Below, piece after piece: positions 36,040-45,480 of a stretch of DNA of 64,000 nucleotides. Origin of the DNA: Salinicola endophyticus. Its GTDB lineage: Bacteria; Pseudomonadota; Gammaproteobacteria; Pseudomonadales; Halomonadaceae. The stretch lies in contig NZ_PZJO01000010.1 of NCBI RefSeq assembly GCF_003206575.1, forward strand, positions 33,019 through 97,018. The letters are read 5' to 3'. The stretch's first letter is position 1. Each line of letters begins with the position of its first letter. The position numbers and the translations under genes are program-made. Below the pieces are notes generated by a model that saw nothing but the letters and a program-made list of their open reading frames with translations, ran no database searches and was not told the origin of the DNA.

Positions 36040-36810
36040 TCAGAAATGGTAGTTGATGAAGGCGCCCGCGTGCCACTGGGTGGCGTCGCCGAGGTCGTCG
36101 ACGATCGGGCTATCCTCGGCGTCGCCGGTGAGGCGTGCCACGCCGACCAGGCCGGTGACCGACCACTGCCGGGTGAGGTAGTAGCTCAGGGTGGCATCGG
36201 CGCCCAGGGTGAAGTAGCCATCGTTCGGGTCGTAGGCACGAATCCCCGAGCGCGCACTCTCTCCGGCGGAGACCCCGAACAGATCGTCGGTCCAGGCCGC
36301 GCTGGTGTAGCTGAAGCGCGGGCCGACGGTGAAGGCGGCGCGCTCGCCGAGGCGGGCGACATGGGTCGCCGCGAACTTGACCCGATAGCCGTCGAGGTCA
36401 CCGGTGAACGGCGTCTCGGCGGCGGCGCTGTAGTGCCAGGTGTCGTCGAGATAGCTGGCGCGCAGGCCGGCGGTGGCGCCGCCGTCGACCTGATCCAGGG
36501 CGCGGATGTCGCCGGTGTCGTCTCGGCCGAAGGTGTAGCCGATGAAGGGCGCGACCCGCCACTTGCCCTCGCGCACCAGATTCCAGCCGATGCCGTCGGT
36601 CACGCTGACGAAGAAGGTGTTGCCGTAGGTCGCATCCAGCGACGGCCAGGCCCTCCACTCGTAGTCGTCGCTACCCTGATAGTCCGGCGCGTAGAGGGCG
36701 CCGGCGCCGACGCTGCCTTCCCAGGTCGGCTGGGCCGCGCTGGCCGCGGCGGCGGTGGAGAGGCCGGCGGCGAGCGCCAGCAGACGGACGCCATGACGTG
36801 AAACACTCAT
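36040..36810 (-). CDS. MipA/OmpV-family outer-membrane protein
   Basis: A 256-residue beta-barrel precursor. The signal peptide ends AAAASA. The mature part begins PTWEGSVGAGALYAPDYQGSDDYEWRAWPSLDATYG, the MipA/OmpV signature, and ends with Phe (GAFINYHF), as barrel proteins do for assembly. The family has been tied to a murein-synthesis scaffold and to porin-like roles. Start ATG at MSVSRHG. Confidence 0.9.
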   Translation of the reverse strand: MSVSRHGVRLLALAAGLSTAAAASAAQPTWEGSVGAGALYAPDYQGSDDYEWRAWPSLDATYGNTFFVSVTDGIGWNLVREGKWRVAPFIGYTFGRDDTGDIRALDQVDGGATAGLRASYLDDTWHYSAAAETPFTGDLDGYRVKFAATHVARLGERAAFTVGPRFSYTSAAWTDDLFGVSAGESARSGIRAYDPNDGYFTLGADATLSYYLTRQWSVTGLVGVARLTGDAEDSPIVDDLGDATQWHAGAFINYHF

Positions 36811-37222
36811 CTCTCTGATCCCTGTGACGATGCAGTTGGGCGAAAACATACGGCAGGCCCGAGCAAAAGGCCAGCCGCGCCGCGGGCCTGTGGATGATGC
36901 CCATTTCTGCGTGAATTGCGCGAATTACGCCAATGATTTGGCATGGATGCCGCTCTTTTCCTAACGTCAGTGCTACGACTGGCCGCCCTTCGACATCGCG
37001 CTGCGGTGCCTGACACACCCTGCGTGCCTGCGCCCCGCCTGGCATACCGCCTCTCGCGCTGGCCGTCGTGGGACAAGACGCGCGCATCGCCGCTCGAGCG
37101 GCAAGCGCCAGCCCCGCACCCGACAGGGCATCTCGACAGACACGCGAGCACGACGCGCCAGAACGCCACGTGAGAAAGACAATGATGCCGGCAGCGGCAC
37201 AGCCTTGATGAGGATCTCAGAC
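36811..37222. other. Divergent intergenic region
   Basis: About 410 bases between the MipA-like gene and the first molybdenum hydroxylase operon. No gene, repeat or clear operator was identified; it should hold both promoters. Confidence 0.5.
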
Positions 37223-37912
37223 ATGGATGACAACGAGCGCGCGACGCCGGGGGTCGATCACTTCGATCCCCGCCGCGACACCCAGCCCCGCTCTCCCGCG
37301 CGGCGGCGTTTCCTGCAGTCCGCGGGGGCTTCCGGTCTCGCTATGGCGGCGGCACCGGCGCTGTCCCAGGTGAGCTATGCCGGTTCGCCGGACCAGCCGC
37401 AGACCCAGACCGATGTCCCGCCGGCCGAGGGCCGGCAGCGCATCACGCTGATCGTCAACGGCCGGCGCCAGCAACTGGACGTGACCCCCAACGTGATTCT
37501 GCTCGACGCGTTGCGCCATGGTCTCGGTCTCACCGGCACCAAGAAGGGCTGCGATCACGGTCAGTGCGGGGCCTGCACGCTGCTGGTCAACGGCACCGCG
37601 ATCAATGCCTGCCTCAGTCTGGCGGTTACCCACGACGGCGACGCCATCACCACGGTCGAAGGGCTCGAGCAGAATGGTCAGCCGCACCCGATCCAGCAGG
37701 CCTTCCTCGAGCACGATGCCTACCAGTGTGGTTACTGCACTGCGGGGCAGATGATGAGCGCGGTGGCGATTCTCAACGATGACGCGATCGGCACCAGCGA
37801 TGCCGAGGTACGCGAGGCGATGAGCGGCAACATCTGCCGCTGTGGCGCCTACAAGAACATCGTCGCGGCGATCCAGTCGGCGCGTGGCAAACTTGCAGGA
37901 GATCCGGCATGA
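37223..37912 (+). CDS. Molybdenum hydroxylase, 2Fe-2S subunit with Tat signal (PaoA-like)
   Basis: A 229-residue small subunit. The N-terminus has a twin-arginine signal (ARRRFLQSAGASGLAMAAAPALSQ), so the enzyme should be folded with cofactors and sent to the periplasm, as with E. coli PaoABC. The plant-type cluster is CDHGQCGACTLLVNG, and the C-terminal cluster is QCGYCTAGQMM with ICRCGAYKNIV. Start ATG has GAGGA nine bases upstream. The downstream FAD gene overlaps by four bases. It passes electrons from the molybdenum site to FAD. Confidence 0.93.
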   Translation: MDDNERATPGVDHFDPRRDTQPRSPARRRFLQSAGASGLAMAAAPALSQVSYAGSPDQPQTQTDVPPAEGRQRITLIVNGRRQQLDVTPNVILLDALRHGLGLTGTKKGCDHGQCGACTLLVNGTAINACLSLAVTHDGDAITTVEGLEQNGQPHPIQQAFLEHDAYQCGYCTAGQMMSAVAILNDDAIGTSDAEVREAMSGNICRCGAYKNIVAAIQSARGKLAGDPA

Positions 37913-38895
37913 GAGCCTTCGATTATGCCCGGGCGGAGAACCCGGCGGCCGCGATTGCGGCCCACGGCAGCGATGGCCAGGCTGCCTTCCTGGCGGGTGG
38001 CACCACGCTGCTCGATCTGGTCAAGCTGGATGTCATGCAGCCGCGCAAGGTGGTCGATATCAATGGCGTGGCGCTGGACCGGATCGAGTCTCTGGACGAC
38101 GGCCGCCTGCGTATCGGCGCCATGGTGACCAACACCGCGCTGGCCCGTGACAAGCGTGTCGTCGAGGATTACGCCGTGCTCTCCCAGGCGCTGCTGGCAG
38201 GAGCCTCGACCCAGCTGCGCAACAAGGCCACCACCGGCGGCAATCTGATGCAGCGGGTGCGCTGTCCCTATTTCCGCGATGGTGTCTCGGCCTGCAACAA
38301 GCGCGAGCCGGGTAGCGGCTGTGCCGCGATCGGCGGCGTCAACCGCTCGGTGCATGCGGTGCTCGGCACCAGCGACAGCTGCATCGCCGCTCACCCGTCG
38401 GACATGTGCGTGGCGATGGCGGCGATCGGCGCCAAGGTGCAGGTCGAAGGCCCCGAGGGACGACGCGAGATCGACTTCGCCGACTTCCACCTGCTGCCCG
38501 GTGACACGCCGCAGCGCGAGCACGCGCTGGCGCCCGGCGAGCTGATCACCCATGTGGTGCTCGACGCCCCGCTCGCCGGCAGCCGCTCGGCCTATCTCAA
38601 GCTGCGCGATCGCCAGTCCTATCAGTTCGCGCTCGCCTCCAGCGCGGTAATCGTGCAGATGGATGGAAACACCGTTAGAGAAGCACGGGTGGCGCTGGGC
38701 GGCGTCGGCACCAAGCCGTGGCGGGCGCCGGAGGTAGAGGCGGCGCTCAAGGGTGAGCCGGCGAGCGAGCAGCGCTTTGCCGACGCCGCAAAGCTCGCTT
38801 TCGAGCATGCCGTCGCCTACTCCCACAACGCCTACAAGATTCCCCTCGGCCAGCAGGCGATCGTACGCAACCTGACCGATCTGACCATAGCCTGA
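37909..38895 (+). CDS. Molybdenum hydroxylase, FAD subunit (PaoB-like)
   Basis: A 328-residue flavin subunit with the FAD-binding FLAGGTTLLDLVKLDVMQP and QLRNKATTGGNLMQRVRCPYFRD blocks. Cysteines around residues 121-141 (RCPYF, ACNKREPGSGCAA) match the extra 4Fe-4S binding loop described in PaoB. Overlaps the small-subunit stop by four bases. It should sit in one complex with its neighbours. Confidence 0.92.
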   Translation: MRAFDYARAENPAAAIAAHGSDGQAAFLAGGTTLLDLVKLDVMQPRKVVDINGVALDRIESLDDGRLRIGAMVTNTALARDKRVVEDYAVLSQALLAGASTQLRNKATTGGNLMQRVRCPYFRDGVSACNKREPGSGCAAIGGVNRSVHAVLGTSDSCIAAHPSDMCVAMAAIGAKVQVEGPEGRREIDFADFHLLPGDTPQREHALAPGELITHVVLDAPLAGSRSAYLKLRDRQSYQFALASSAVIVQMDGNTVREARVALGGVGTKPWRAPEVEAALKGEPASEQRFADAAKLAFEHAVAYSHNAYKIPLGQQAIVRNLTDLTIA

Positions 38896-38917
38896 GCCAC
38901 GGCGAGGAGAGACCCAG

Positions 38918-41161
38918 ATGAGTGACGACAAGCCCACTGCCCCGCACTTCGGTGCGATCATCGGCGCCGGCGTGCCGCGGATCGATGGCCCCGACAAGCT
39001 CTCGGGCCGTGCCCACTACGCCGCCGACCAGCAGCCCGCCGATCTCGTCTACGGCTACGGTGTGTTCAGCACCATCGCCAGCGGCAAGGTGAGTCAACTG
39101 AGCGTGGCTCGGGCACGCCAGATGCCCGGTGTGATCGAGATTTTTCACCACGGGCACTTCCCCAAGCTCTACCGTTCGCCGTCGAGCTTCGCTCAGGGCA
39201 ACAAGGTCGAGGAGACGCGTCTGCCGTTCGAGGACGAGCGCATCTACTACGCCGGGCAGTTCGTGGCGCTGGTGGTGGCGGATACCTTCGAGAACGCCCG
39301 CGCCGCGGCGCGAGAGGTCGAGGTCAGCTACGCCGAAGACCACGCACTCGCCAACCTGGATCAGGGGGTGGCCGCCCACGGCACCCGGGCCGGCCGAGGC
39401 GACCATTCACGCGGCGATGCCGCGGCGGCCTTCGACAGTGCCGCCCAGCGTATCGACGTGACCTACCGGACGCCGGTGGAGACCCACAACCCGATGGAGA
39501 TGCACGCCTCCACGGCGTGGTGGGAGCGCGATCATCTCACGATCTTCGATGCCTCCCAGGGCGTGGTGATGGCGCGTAACGCGCTCTCCAAGATCTTCGC
39601 CATCCCGCCGGAGCGGGTCACCGTGCATGCGCCCTACATCGGCTCCGGCTTCGGCAGCAAACTGTGGACCTGGCCCCATGCCGTGGCCACTGCCGCCGCC
39701 GCGCGCGAGCTGGGGCGCCCGGTACAGCTGGTGGTGCCGCGGGCGCAGATGTTCACCACCACCGGCCACCGGCCGGAGACGCGCCAGCGGCTGCGCCTGG
39801 CCACCGATGGCAACGGCAAGCTGGTCTCCCTGCGCCACGAGTCGATCAACACCACCTCGTTCACCGACCAGTACGTCGAGACCTGCGGCAGCGTGACCAA
39901 GAGTCTCTACAGCTGCCCCCATCTCACCGTCAGCCACGCAACGACCCAGGTGAATCGCGGTACGCCCACCTCGATGCGCGCCCCCGGTGCGGCACCGGGG
40001 CTGTTCGCGCTGGAGTCGGCGGTGGATGAGATGGCCGTGGCCGTCGGCGCCGACCCGCTCGCCTTCCGCCTCGACAACTACGCCGAGCGCGACGAGAGCC
40101 TGGATCTCGCTTTCTCCAGCAACCATATCGTCGAGGCGACCCAGCGTGCCGCCGAGCGCTTCGGCTGGGACGAACGCTCCGCCGAGATCGGCAGCATGCG
40201 CCAGGGGCGCGAGATCGTCGGCTACGGCATGGCGGCGTGCAACTGGGAGGCGCTCAAGCGCCCGTGCGATGCGCGGGTCTCGCTGCGCGCCGACGGTACC
40301 GCATTGGCCTCCTGCGCCACCCAGGACATCGGCACCGGCACTTACACCATCGTCGCCCAGGCGGTGAGTGATCTCACCGGCCTGCCGCTGGAGCGGATCA
40401 CGGTCGAACTGGGGGACTCCTCCTATCCGGATGGCCCGGTCTCCGGCGGCTCCTGGGCCACGGCGACCACGCTGCCGGCGATCGCCAAGGCGGCGCGGGT
40501 CGCACTGGACGAGATGAAGCGCTACGCCACCGGCACCAATGGTGCCTTCGCCGGGGTCGCCAGCGACGAGCTCGAGGTCGCGGAGGGCGGCTTGCGCAAC
40601 GCCGATGGCAAGCAGGTGAGCTTTGCCGACATCCTCGGCGCCGCGCGCTACGGCAGCGCCGATGGTGAAGCCCACACCGAGGGGGCTGATGCACAATACT
40701 CCTACCGCTCCTTCGGCGCGCACTTCGTCGAGGTGCGCTGGGACCCGGGCATCTCGCATCTGCGCGTCGCCCGCGTGGTCAGCGCCATCGATGTCGGCCG
40801 GGTGATCAACGAGACCACCGCACGCAACCAGGTCGAGGGCGCAATCGTCATGGGCGTCGGCATGGGGCTGTTCGAGGCGACCGAATACGACGCCCGCAAC
40901 GGTCGTCCGGTCAACAACGACTATGCCGAGTACGTGGTGCCGGTCCACGCCGACCAGCCCGAGGTCGATGTCATCCTGCTCGACTACCCCGATACCCGGT
41001 TCAACGAGTACGGGGCCCGCGGTATCGGCGAAATCGGCATCACCGGGCTCGCCGCCGCCGTGGCCAACGCGGTGTACCACGCCACCGGCAAGCGTATCCG
41101 CGAGCTGCCGATCACCCTCGACAAGCTGATGGATGATGTGCCTGAGGCCCGCACGGCCTGA
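38918..41161 (+). CDS. Molybdenum hydroxylase, Mo-cofactor subunit (PaoC-like)
   Basis: A 747-residue catalytic subunit of the xanthine oxidase family. Typical motifs are GAGVPRIDGPDKLSGRAHYAAD, IGSGFGSKLWTWPHA, MRAPGAAPGLFALE, CATQDIGTGTYTI and the active-site Glu in GARGIGEIGITG. The GEIG type matches PaoC-like aldehyde oxidoreductases rather than xanthine dehydrogenase. Likely reaction: oxidation of an aldehyde, possibly aromatic, to the acid with water as the oxygen source. No XdhC/PaoD-type chaperone is in the window. Confidence 0.92.
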   Translation: MSDDKPTAPHFGAIIGAGVPRIDGPDKLSGRAHYAADQQPADLVYGYGVFSTIASGKVSQLSVARARQMPGVIEIFHHGHFPKLYRSPSSFAQGNKVEETRLPFEDERIYYAGQFVALVVADTFENARAAAREVEVSYAEDHALANLDQGVAAHGTRAGRGDHSRGDAAAAFDSAAQRIDVTYRTPVETHNPMEMHASTAWWERDHLTIFDASQGVVMARNALSKIFAIPPERVTVHAPYIGSGFGSKLWTWPHAVATAAAARELGRPVQLVVPRAQMFTTTGHRPETRQRLRLATDGNGKLVSLRHESINTTSFTDQYVETCGSVTKSLYSCPHLTVSHATTQVNRGTPTSMRAPGAAPGLFALESAVDEMAVAVGADPLAFRLDNYAERDESLDLAFSSNHIVEATQRAAERFGWDERSAEIGSMRQGREIVGYGMAACNWEALKRPCDARVSLRADGTALASCATQDIGTGTYTIVAQAVSDLTGLPLERITVELGDSSYPDGPVSGGSWATATTLPAIAKAARVALDEMKRYATGTNGAFAGVASDELEVAEGGLRNADGKQVSFADILGAARYGSADGEAHTEGADAQYSYRSFGAHFVEVRWDPGISHLRVARVVSAIDVGRVINETTARNQVEGAIVMGVGMGLFEATEYDARNGRPVNNDYAEYVVPVHADQPEVDVILLDYPDTRFNEYGARGIGEIGITGLAAAVANAVYHATGKRIRELPITLDKLMDDVPEARTA

Positions 41162-41180
41162 GCCAGATCCAGAACGCATC

Positions 41181-41207
41181 GACGCCGGCCCCAGGGCCGG
41201 CGTCTTT
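41181..41207 (+). terminator. Rho-independent terminator after the first Mo-hydroxylase operon
   Basis: GACGCCGGCCC pairs with GGGCCGGCGTC around a two-base loop, followed by TTTGTCTGG. It ends the three-gene operon 20 bases after the stop. Confidence 0.85.
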
Positions 41208-41279
41208 GTCTGGGTCTTCGTCTTGGTCTGGCTATTTGTCGTCGTCGGTCTCGGTGACGCCGCGCTAGGTGCGGTGGGG

Positions 41280-42608
41280 CTAGAGCGCGATGAGCGAGAT
41301 CGCCGGCACATAGGCCACGATCAGTAGCCCGATCAGCGACACGATCAGGAAAGGGATCACCCCACGCGCGATCTGGCCCAGCGGCAGCCCGGTGATATTG
41401 GCGGCGACGAACAGATTGATGCCCACCGGCGGGGTGATCAGGCCGATGGAGAGCGCCGTCATCAAGGCCACCCCGAACCAGGTCGGGTCGAGGCCCAGTT
41501 GCTGCACCACAGGCATGAAGATCGGCAGGGTGATGAACATGATGGTGATGGCGTCCATGAACATCCCTGCCAGCAGCAGGATGACCAGCATCATCAGCAC
41601 GATCACCCAGGGGCTCTGGCTGATGCCGAGCAGCGCATCCGAGTAGTTGCCGACCAGCCCGTCGACCACCACCACCCAGCCGAACAGGCTGGCGAACGCC
41701 ACCACCAGCATGACCACCGCGGAGGACCCCGCCGAGGCCGCCACGCAGGCGAACAGCGCCCGCGGGCTGAGCGTGCGGTAGATGAAGAAGCCCACGAACA
41801 TGGCGAAGACGGTGGCCACGATCGCCGCTTCGGTGGGGGTGAACAGGCCGCCATAGATGCCGCCCAGGATGACCACCGGCGTCAGCAGGCCCCAGAACGC
41901 CTCGCGGAAGGCGCGCAGCAGGCGCGTGGCGTAGGGCAGACCGCTGCCTTCGCCCACCGCGCGCAGAAAGGCGGCATCCGCGCTGGCGCTCTCGCTCGCC
42001 GAGGGCGGCGTGGCGCTCAGCCGTGCGAACGGCAGCGCGCACAGCATCAGCAGGCCGAGCATCAGGCCCGGCAGGATGGCGGCCAGGAACAGATCCGAAA
42101 TCGAGGTGCCGGCGAGGATGCCGTAGATCACCAGGCCGATGGAGGGCGGAATGATCAGCGACAGCGCCGCCCCGGTACAGACCAGGCCCGCGGCGAAGGC
42201 ACGCGAGTAGCCGTCGGCGACCATGCCGCGGATGATCAGCGGCCCGATCGCCGCCACCGAGGCCGGCCCCGAGCCGCTCACCGCGCCCCAGAACAGGCAC
42301 ACCACGGTACCGACCAGGCCCATGCCACCGGGTAGCCCGCCGACCAGAGTGCGGAAGAAGTTGATCATCTTCTCGGCAATGCCGGTGATCCCCATGATAT
42401 TGCCGGCGAGGATGAAGAACGGGATCGCCAGCAGCGAATACTTGGCGATGCCCGAGACGATCAGGTCGCCCACCATGTCGAGCCCGAAGCCCATGATGTA
42501 CATCGCCGCCATGGCCGACAGCGCCAGGCTGAACGCCACCGGCACACGAATCAGGACCAGCACGAAGAACAGGATGATCATCTGGGTACCGGCGGAGAGG
42601 TCTAGCAT
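41280..42608 (-). CDS. TRAP transporter large permease (DctM)
   Basis: A 442-residue membrane protein with about 12 helices, the sodium-coupled channel subunit of a TRAP carboxylate uptake system. Signatures are AIPFFILAGNIMGITGIAEKM, WGAVSGSGPASVAAIG, IIPPSIGLVIYGILAGTS and ITPPVGINLFVAANI. ATG overlaps the small permease stop by seven bases. It works with the DctQ- and DctP-like genes encoded upstream on the same strand. Confidence 0.94.
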   Translation of the reverse strand: MLDLSAGTQMIILFFVLVLIRVPVAFSLALSAMAAMYIMGFGLDMVGDLIVSGIAKYSLLAIPFFILAGNIMGITGIAEKMINFFRTLVGGLPGGMGLVGTVVCLFWGAVSGSGPASVAAIGPLIIRGMVADGYSRAFAAGLVCTGAALSLIIPPSIGLVIYGILAGTSISDLFLAAILPGLMLGLLMLCALPFARLSATPPSASESASADAAFLRAVGEGSGLPYATRLLRAFREAFWGLLTPVVILGGIYGGLFTPTEAAIVATVFAMFVGFFIYRTLSPRALFACVAASAGSSAVVMLVVAFASLFGWVVVVDGLVGNYSDALLGISQSPWVIVLMMLVILLLAGMFMDAITIMFITLPIFMPVVQQLGLDPTWFGVALMTALSIGLITPPVGINLFVAANITGLPLGQIARGVIPFLIVSLIGLLIVAYVPAISLIAL

Positions 42609-43078
42609 GCGACACCTCCCGGACGGCGCAGCTCGGCGATCGCCAGCTCCAGCTGGCGGATCATCAGCATGACGAAGCCCAGCGGCACGATCAGCGTGTA
42701 GTACCACTGCGGCACCTGCAGGGCGCTGGAGACCACCCCGCTGGTGTACTGGTGACCGAGCAGGGTCACGGTAAAGAGCGTGCACAGCACCAGGGTCACC
42801 AGCACCAGCAGGGTCGAGACCACTACCAGCACGCGCTTGAAGCGGGCGGGGGCGATATCGTAGAGCACCGTCACCGCCAGATGCTGGCCGCGCTTGGCTG
42901 CGATCGCCGCACCGAACACCGTCAGCAGCACCATCCCGTTGATGATCAGCTCCTGGGTGGATGCCAGCGAGTAGTTGGTGAGGTTGCGTACCACGACATT
43001 GATGAAGCCCAGCAGAGTCATGCCGAGAAACACGCAGCCGCAGATCACTTCCTCGAAATGGTGCCAGACCGATCGCAT
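42602..43078 (-). CDS. TRAP transporter small permease (DctQ)
   Basis: A 158-residue protein with four membrane helices. The first half has FLGMTLLGFINVVVRNLTNYSLASTQELIINGMVLLTVFGAAIAAKRGQHL, with the conserved R-N and E residues of DctQ. It binds the large permease. It lies 30 bases after the receptor gene on the same strand. Confidence 0.92.
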   Translation of the reverse strand: MRSVWHHFEEVICGCVFLGMTLLGFINVVVRNLTNYSLASTQELIINGMVLLTVFGAAIAAKRGQHLAVTVLYDIAPARFKRVLVVVSTLLVLVTLVLCTLFTVTLLGHQYTSGVVSSALQVPQWYYTLIVPLGFVMLMIRQLELAIAELRRPGGVAC

Positions 43079-43108
43079 CAGCGTTGCGCTCCCGTGTTGA
43101 TCGTCTCG

Positions 43109-44113
43109 TTACTGGCTAGCCGTGTCTTTGACCGCCTGCTCGAACTGCGTGACCAGATCCTCGCCCACGCGTGCCGCCCACTGGTCGTAGACCTCACTGG
43201 TGGCCTGCTTGAACGCCTCGAGCTGGGTCGCGTCCAGGGTGGTGACGGTCATGCCGTGCTGCTTCAGCGTCTCGACGCCGCTGCGGGTCTGGTCGCGCGC
43301 CAGGTCGCGCTGATAGGCCATGGCCTCCTGCGCCGCCTTGGCGACCAGCGCCTGGGTCTTGGCATCCCAGCCGTTCCAGCGTTTCTCGCTGACCCCGATG
43401 AAGATCGGATCGTAGGAGTAGTGCCACTCGGTCAGATACTTCTGCACCTCGTAGAGCCGCTGCGGCACGATGATCGAGCCCACCGGATTCTCCTGACCAT
43501 CGACCACGCCCTGCTGCAGTGCCGAGAAGGTCTCGGTCCACTGGATCTGCTGCGGATTGGCGCCCAGGGCATCGAACACATCGATGTACATCGGGCCGGC
43601 CACGCGGATCTTCATGCCGCGCAGGTCGGCGGGGGAGGAGACCGGCTTGACGCTGTTGGTCAGCTCGCGAAAGCCGTTCTCTCCCCAGGCGAGGATCTCG
43701 ATGCCATTGTCGCGGGCGATCTCCTTCACCGCGTCCCCCGGTGCGCCCTGAATGGCGTTGTCCACCTGGGCGTAGTTGGAGAACAGATAGGGCAGCGAGA
43801 AGACCGCCATCTCGGGAATCAGCGGGGTGACGTTGATCGCCGAGGTGATGACGAAGTCGATATCGCCACGGCCCACCATCTCCGCCTGCTTCATCTGGTC
43901 GCCGCCGGAGAGCACGGCATTGGGGAAGATGCGCACGCCGATATCGCCGTCGGACGCCTGCTTCAGCAGCTCGTTGAACTTTTCGGCGCCCTTCTGCCAG
44001 GAGGTGGCGTCGGAGGTGTTGTGGGTCAGGCGATAGGTATCGGCATGGGCCGAGAGCGACAGCAGGGTGGTACATGCCGCGACGGCCAGCGGAATCAGCG
44101 TACGCTTGATCAT
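43109..44113 (-). CDS. TRAP periplasmic receptor (DctP), first paralogue
   Basis: A 334-residue solute-binding protein. The signal peptide ends SLSAHA. DctP features are the AEMVGRGDIDFVITS region, LRGMKIRVAGPMYIDV with the carboxylate-binding arginine, and NPQQIQWTETFSALQQGVVDGQENP. It feeds the DctQM pair just downstream. It is closely similar to the plus-strand receptor at 44449-45480, with long identical stretches such as FRELTNSVKPVSSPADLRG. The ligand is unknown. Confidence 0.93.
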   Translation of the reverse strand: MIKRTLIPLAVAACTTLLSLSAHADTYRLTHNTSDATSWQKGAEKFNELLKQASDGDIGVRIFPNAVLSGGDQMKQAEMVGRGDIDFVITSAINVTPLIPEMAVFSLPYLFSNYAQVDNAIQGAPGDAVKEIARDNGIEILAWGENGFRELTNSVKPVSSPADLRGMKIRVAGPMYIDVFDALGANPQQIQWTETFSALQQGVVDGQENPVGSIIVPQRLYEVQKYLTEWHYSYDPIFIGVSEKRWNGWDAKTQALVAKAAQEAMAYQRDLARDQTRSGVETLKQHGMTVTTLDATQLEAFKQATSEVYDQWAARVGEDLVTQFEQAVKDTASQ

Positions 44114-44448
44114 GGGGTGTCTCGCGTTCCGTAGAGTGGAATTGTTATGGCTTGTCGCTGGCAGATTGGACGAGCGGGTCGTGTCGGGGAATTGGACGAT
44201 GGTTGTAAACACCCGGGCGGCCTTGAGTCGTTTTTATCCTAATCGATTGATTATCATCAAAATGGCTTTTCTATTTCATAGTCCTTTCTTCGTAGTTCTC
44301 CGATATTTATCCACCTCTGGGGTTTTCAAAAATTCCATTATATGAAATTTAGTCAGTAGGTCGTATTGCGGGGTGGCGAGTGCTTTCCCGATTCTCGGGA
44401 GGCGCCGGCGTCTTTGCGGTGGCGCTTTCACACGAATCGGAGGGTGTT
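44114..44448. promoter_or_regulatory. AT-rich divergent promoter region between the two receptor genes
   Basis: About 335 bases with much lower GC than the rest of the island, holding promoters for both operons. The palindrome ATTCCAT-TAT-ATGAAAT at 44332-44348 closely resembles the one before the thiolase gene and is a candidate IclR-type operator. Confidence 0.55.
44332..44348. promoter_or_regulatory. Candidate IclR-family operator, site 1
   Basis: ATTCCATTATATGAAAT is a 7-3-7 inverted repeat with one mismatch between arms. The same 7-3-7 form with almost the same arms stands at 47260-47276, next to the iclR-type gene. Confidence 0.55.
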
Positions 44449-45480
44449 ATGGCGTTGTTTTGTAACGTGAAGATCGGCGTGTTGAGGGCCAGTGGCGCTG
44501 TCGTGGGGAGCCTTCTGCTGGTGGTCTCCACCGGCGTGGCGGCAGAGACACTGCGACTATCCAGTGAGACCAGCGACGCCACGAGTCGCAACATGGGAGC
44601 GGCGCGTTTCGCGCAGCTCGTCGATACCGCGACCCAGGGGCAGACGCAGGTCAAGGTATTCGCCAATGCGGTGCTCGCCGGCGGCGATCAGCTGCGACAA
44701 GCCGAGATGGTGGGGCGTGGCGATATCGACTTCGTGCTCTCCACGGCGATCTCGGTCACCCCGCTGATCCCCGAGATGGCGGTGTTCTCGCTGCCCTACC
44801 TGTATCGCAACTATGCGGAGGTCGACGCCACGCTCCAGGGAGAGCCGGCACGGCGGATGGAGCAGATCATGGCTGAGCACGGTCTCGTCGTGCTGGGCTG
44901 GGGGGAGAGCGGTTTCCGCGAGTTGACCAACAGCGTCAAGCCGGTCTCCTCCCCCGCCGACCTGCGCGGCATGAAGATCCGCGTGGCCGGCCCGATGTTC
45001 ATCGATGTCATGGACGAGCTGGGGGCCAATCCACAGCAGATCCAGTGGACCGAGACCTTTGCCGCGCTGCAGCAGGGCGTGGTCGATGGCCAGGAAAACC
45101 CCGTCGGGGCGGTCATCGTGCCGCAGCGCATCTACGAGGTGCAGAAGTATCTGACCGCCTGGCACTACTCCTATGACCCCGCCTTTCTCGCCGTGAGCGA
45201 GGAGAAGTGGAATGCCTGGAGCCCCGAGATGCAGCAGACGATGCATCAGGCGGCCCAGGAGGCGATGGCTTATCAGAAATCACTCACCCGCGAGCAGACG
45301 CAGTCGGGCTACGCCACCCTGGCCGAGCATGGCATGGAGATCACGCAGTTGGACGACGCCCAGCTCGGCGCCTTCCAGCAGGCGACGCGCCAGACCTTCG
45401 ACAGCTGGTCGCAGAAGGTGGGGCCGGCACTGGTCGACACCTTCCAGCAGGCGATCGAGGAGGTGCGGCATGCCGAATGA
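44449..45480 (+). CDS. TRAP periplasmic receptor (DctP), second paralogue
   Basis: A 343-residue solute-binding protein, paralogous to the divergent receptor. It has a long signal region (ASGAVVGSLLLVVSTGVAAE) and the conserved LRGMKIRVAGPMFIDVMDELG block with the substrate arginine. ATG has GGAGGGT upstream. It has no permease pair of its own; the next gene, an SDR, overlaps its end by 11 bases. It could share the DctQM channel and widen or shift the ligand range. Confidence 0.92.
   Translation: MALFCNVKIGVLRASGAVVGSLLLVVSTGVAAETLRLSSETSDATSRNMGAARFAQLVDTATQGQTQVKVFANAVLAGGDQLRQAEMVGRGDIDFVLSTAISVTPLIPEMAVFSLPYLYRNYAEVDATLQGEPARRMEQIMAEHGLVVLGWGESGFRELTNSVKPVSSPADLRGMKIRVAGPMFIDVMDELGANPQQIQWTETFAALQQGVVDGQENPVGAVIVPQRIYEVQKYLTAWHYSYDPAFLAVSEEKWNAWSPEMQQTMHQAAQEAMAYQKSLTREQTQSGYATLAEHGMEITQLDDAQLGAFQQATRQTFDSWSQKVGPALVDTFQQAIEEVRHAE

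Noticed and set aside
39407-41311. 634-codon minus-strand frame over the first Mo-hydroxylase large subunit
   Set aside because: Antisense shadow of a gene with clear active-site motifs; His/Gly/Arg-rich product without a domain.
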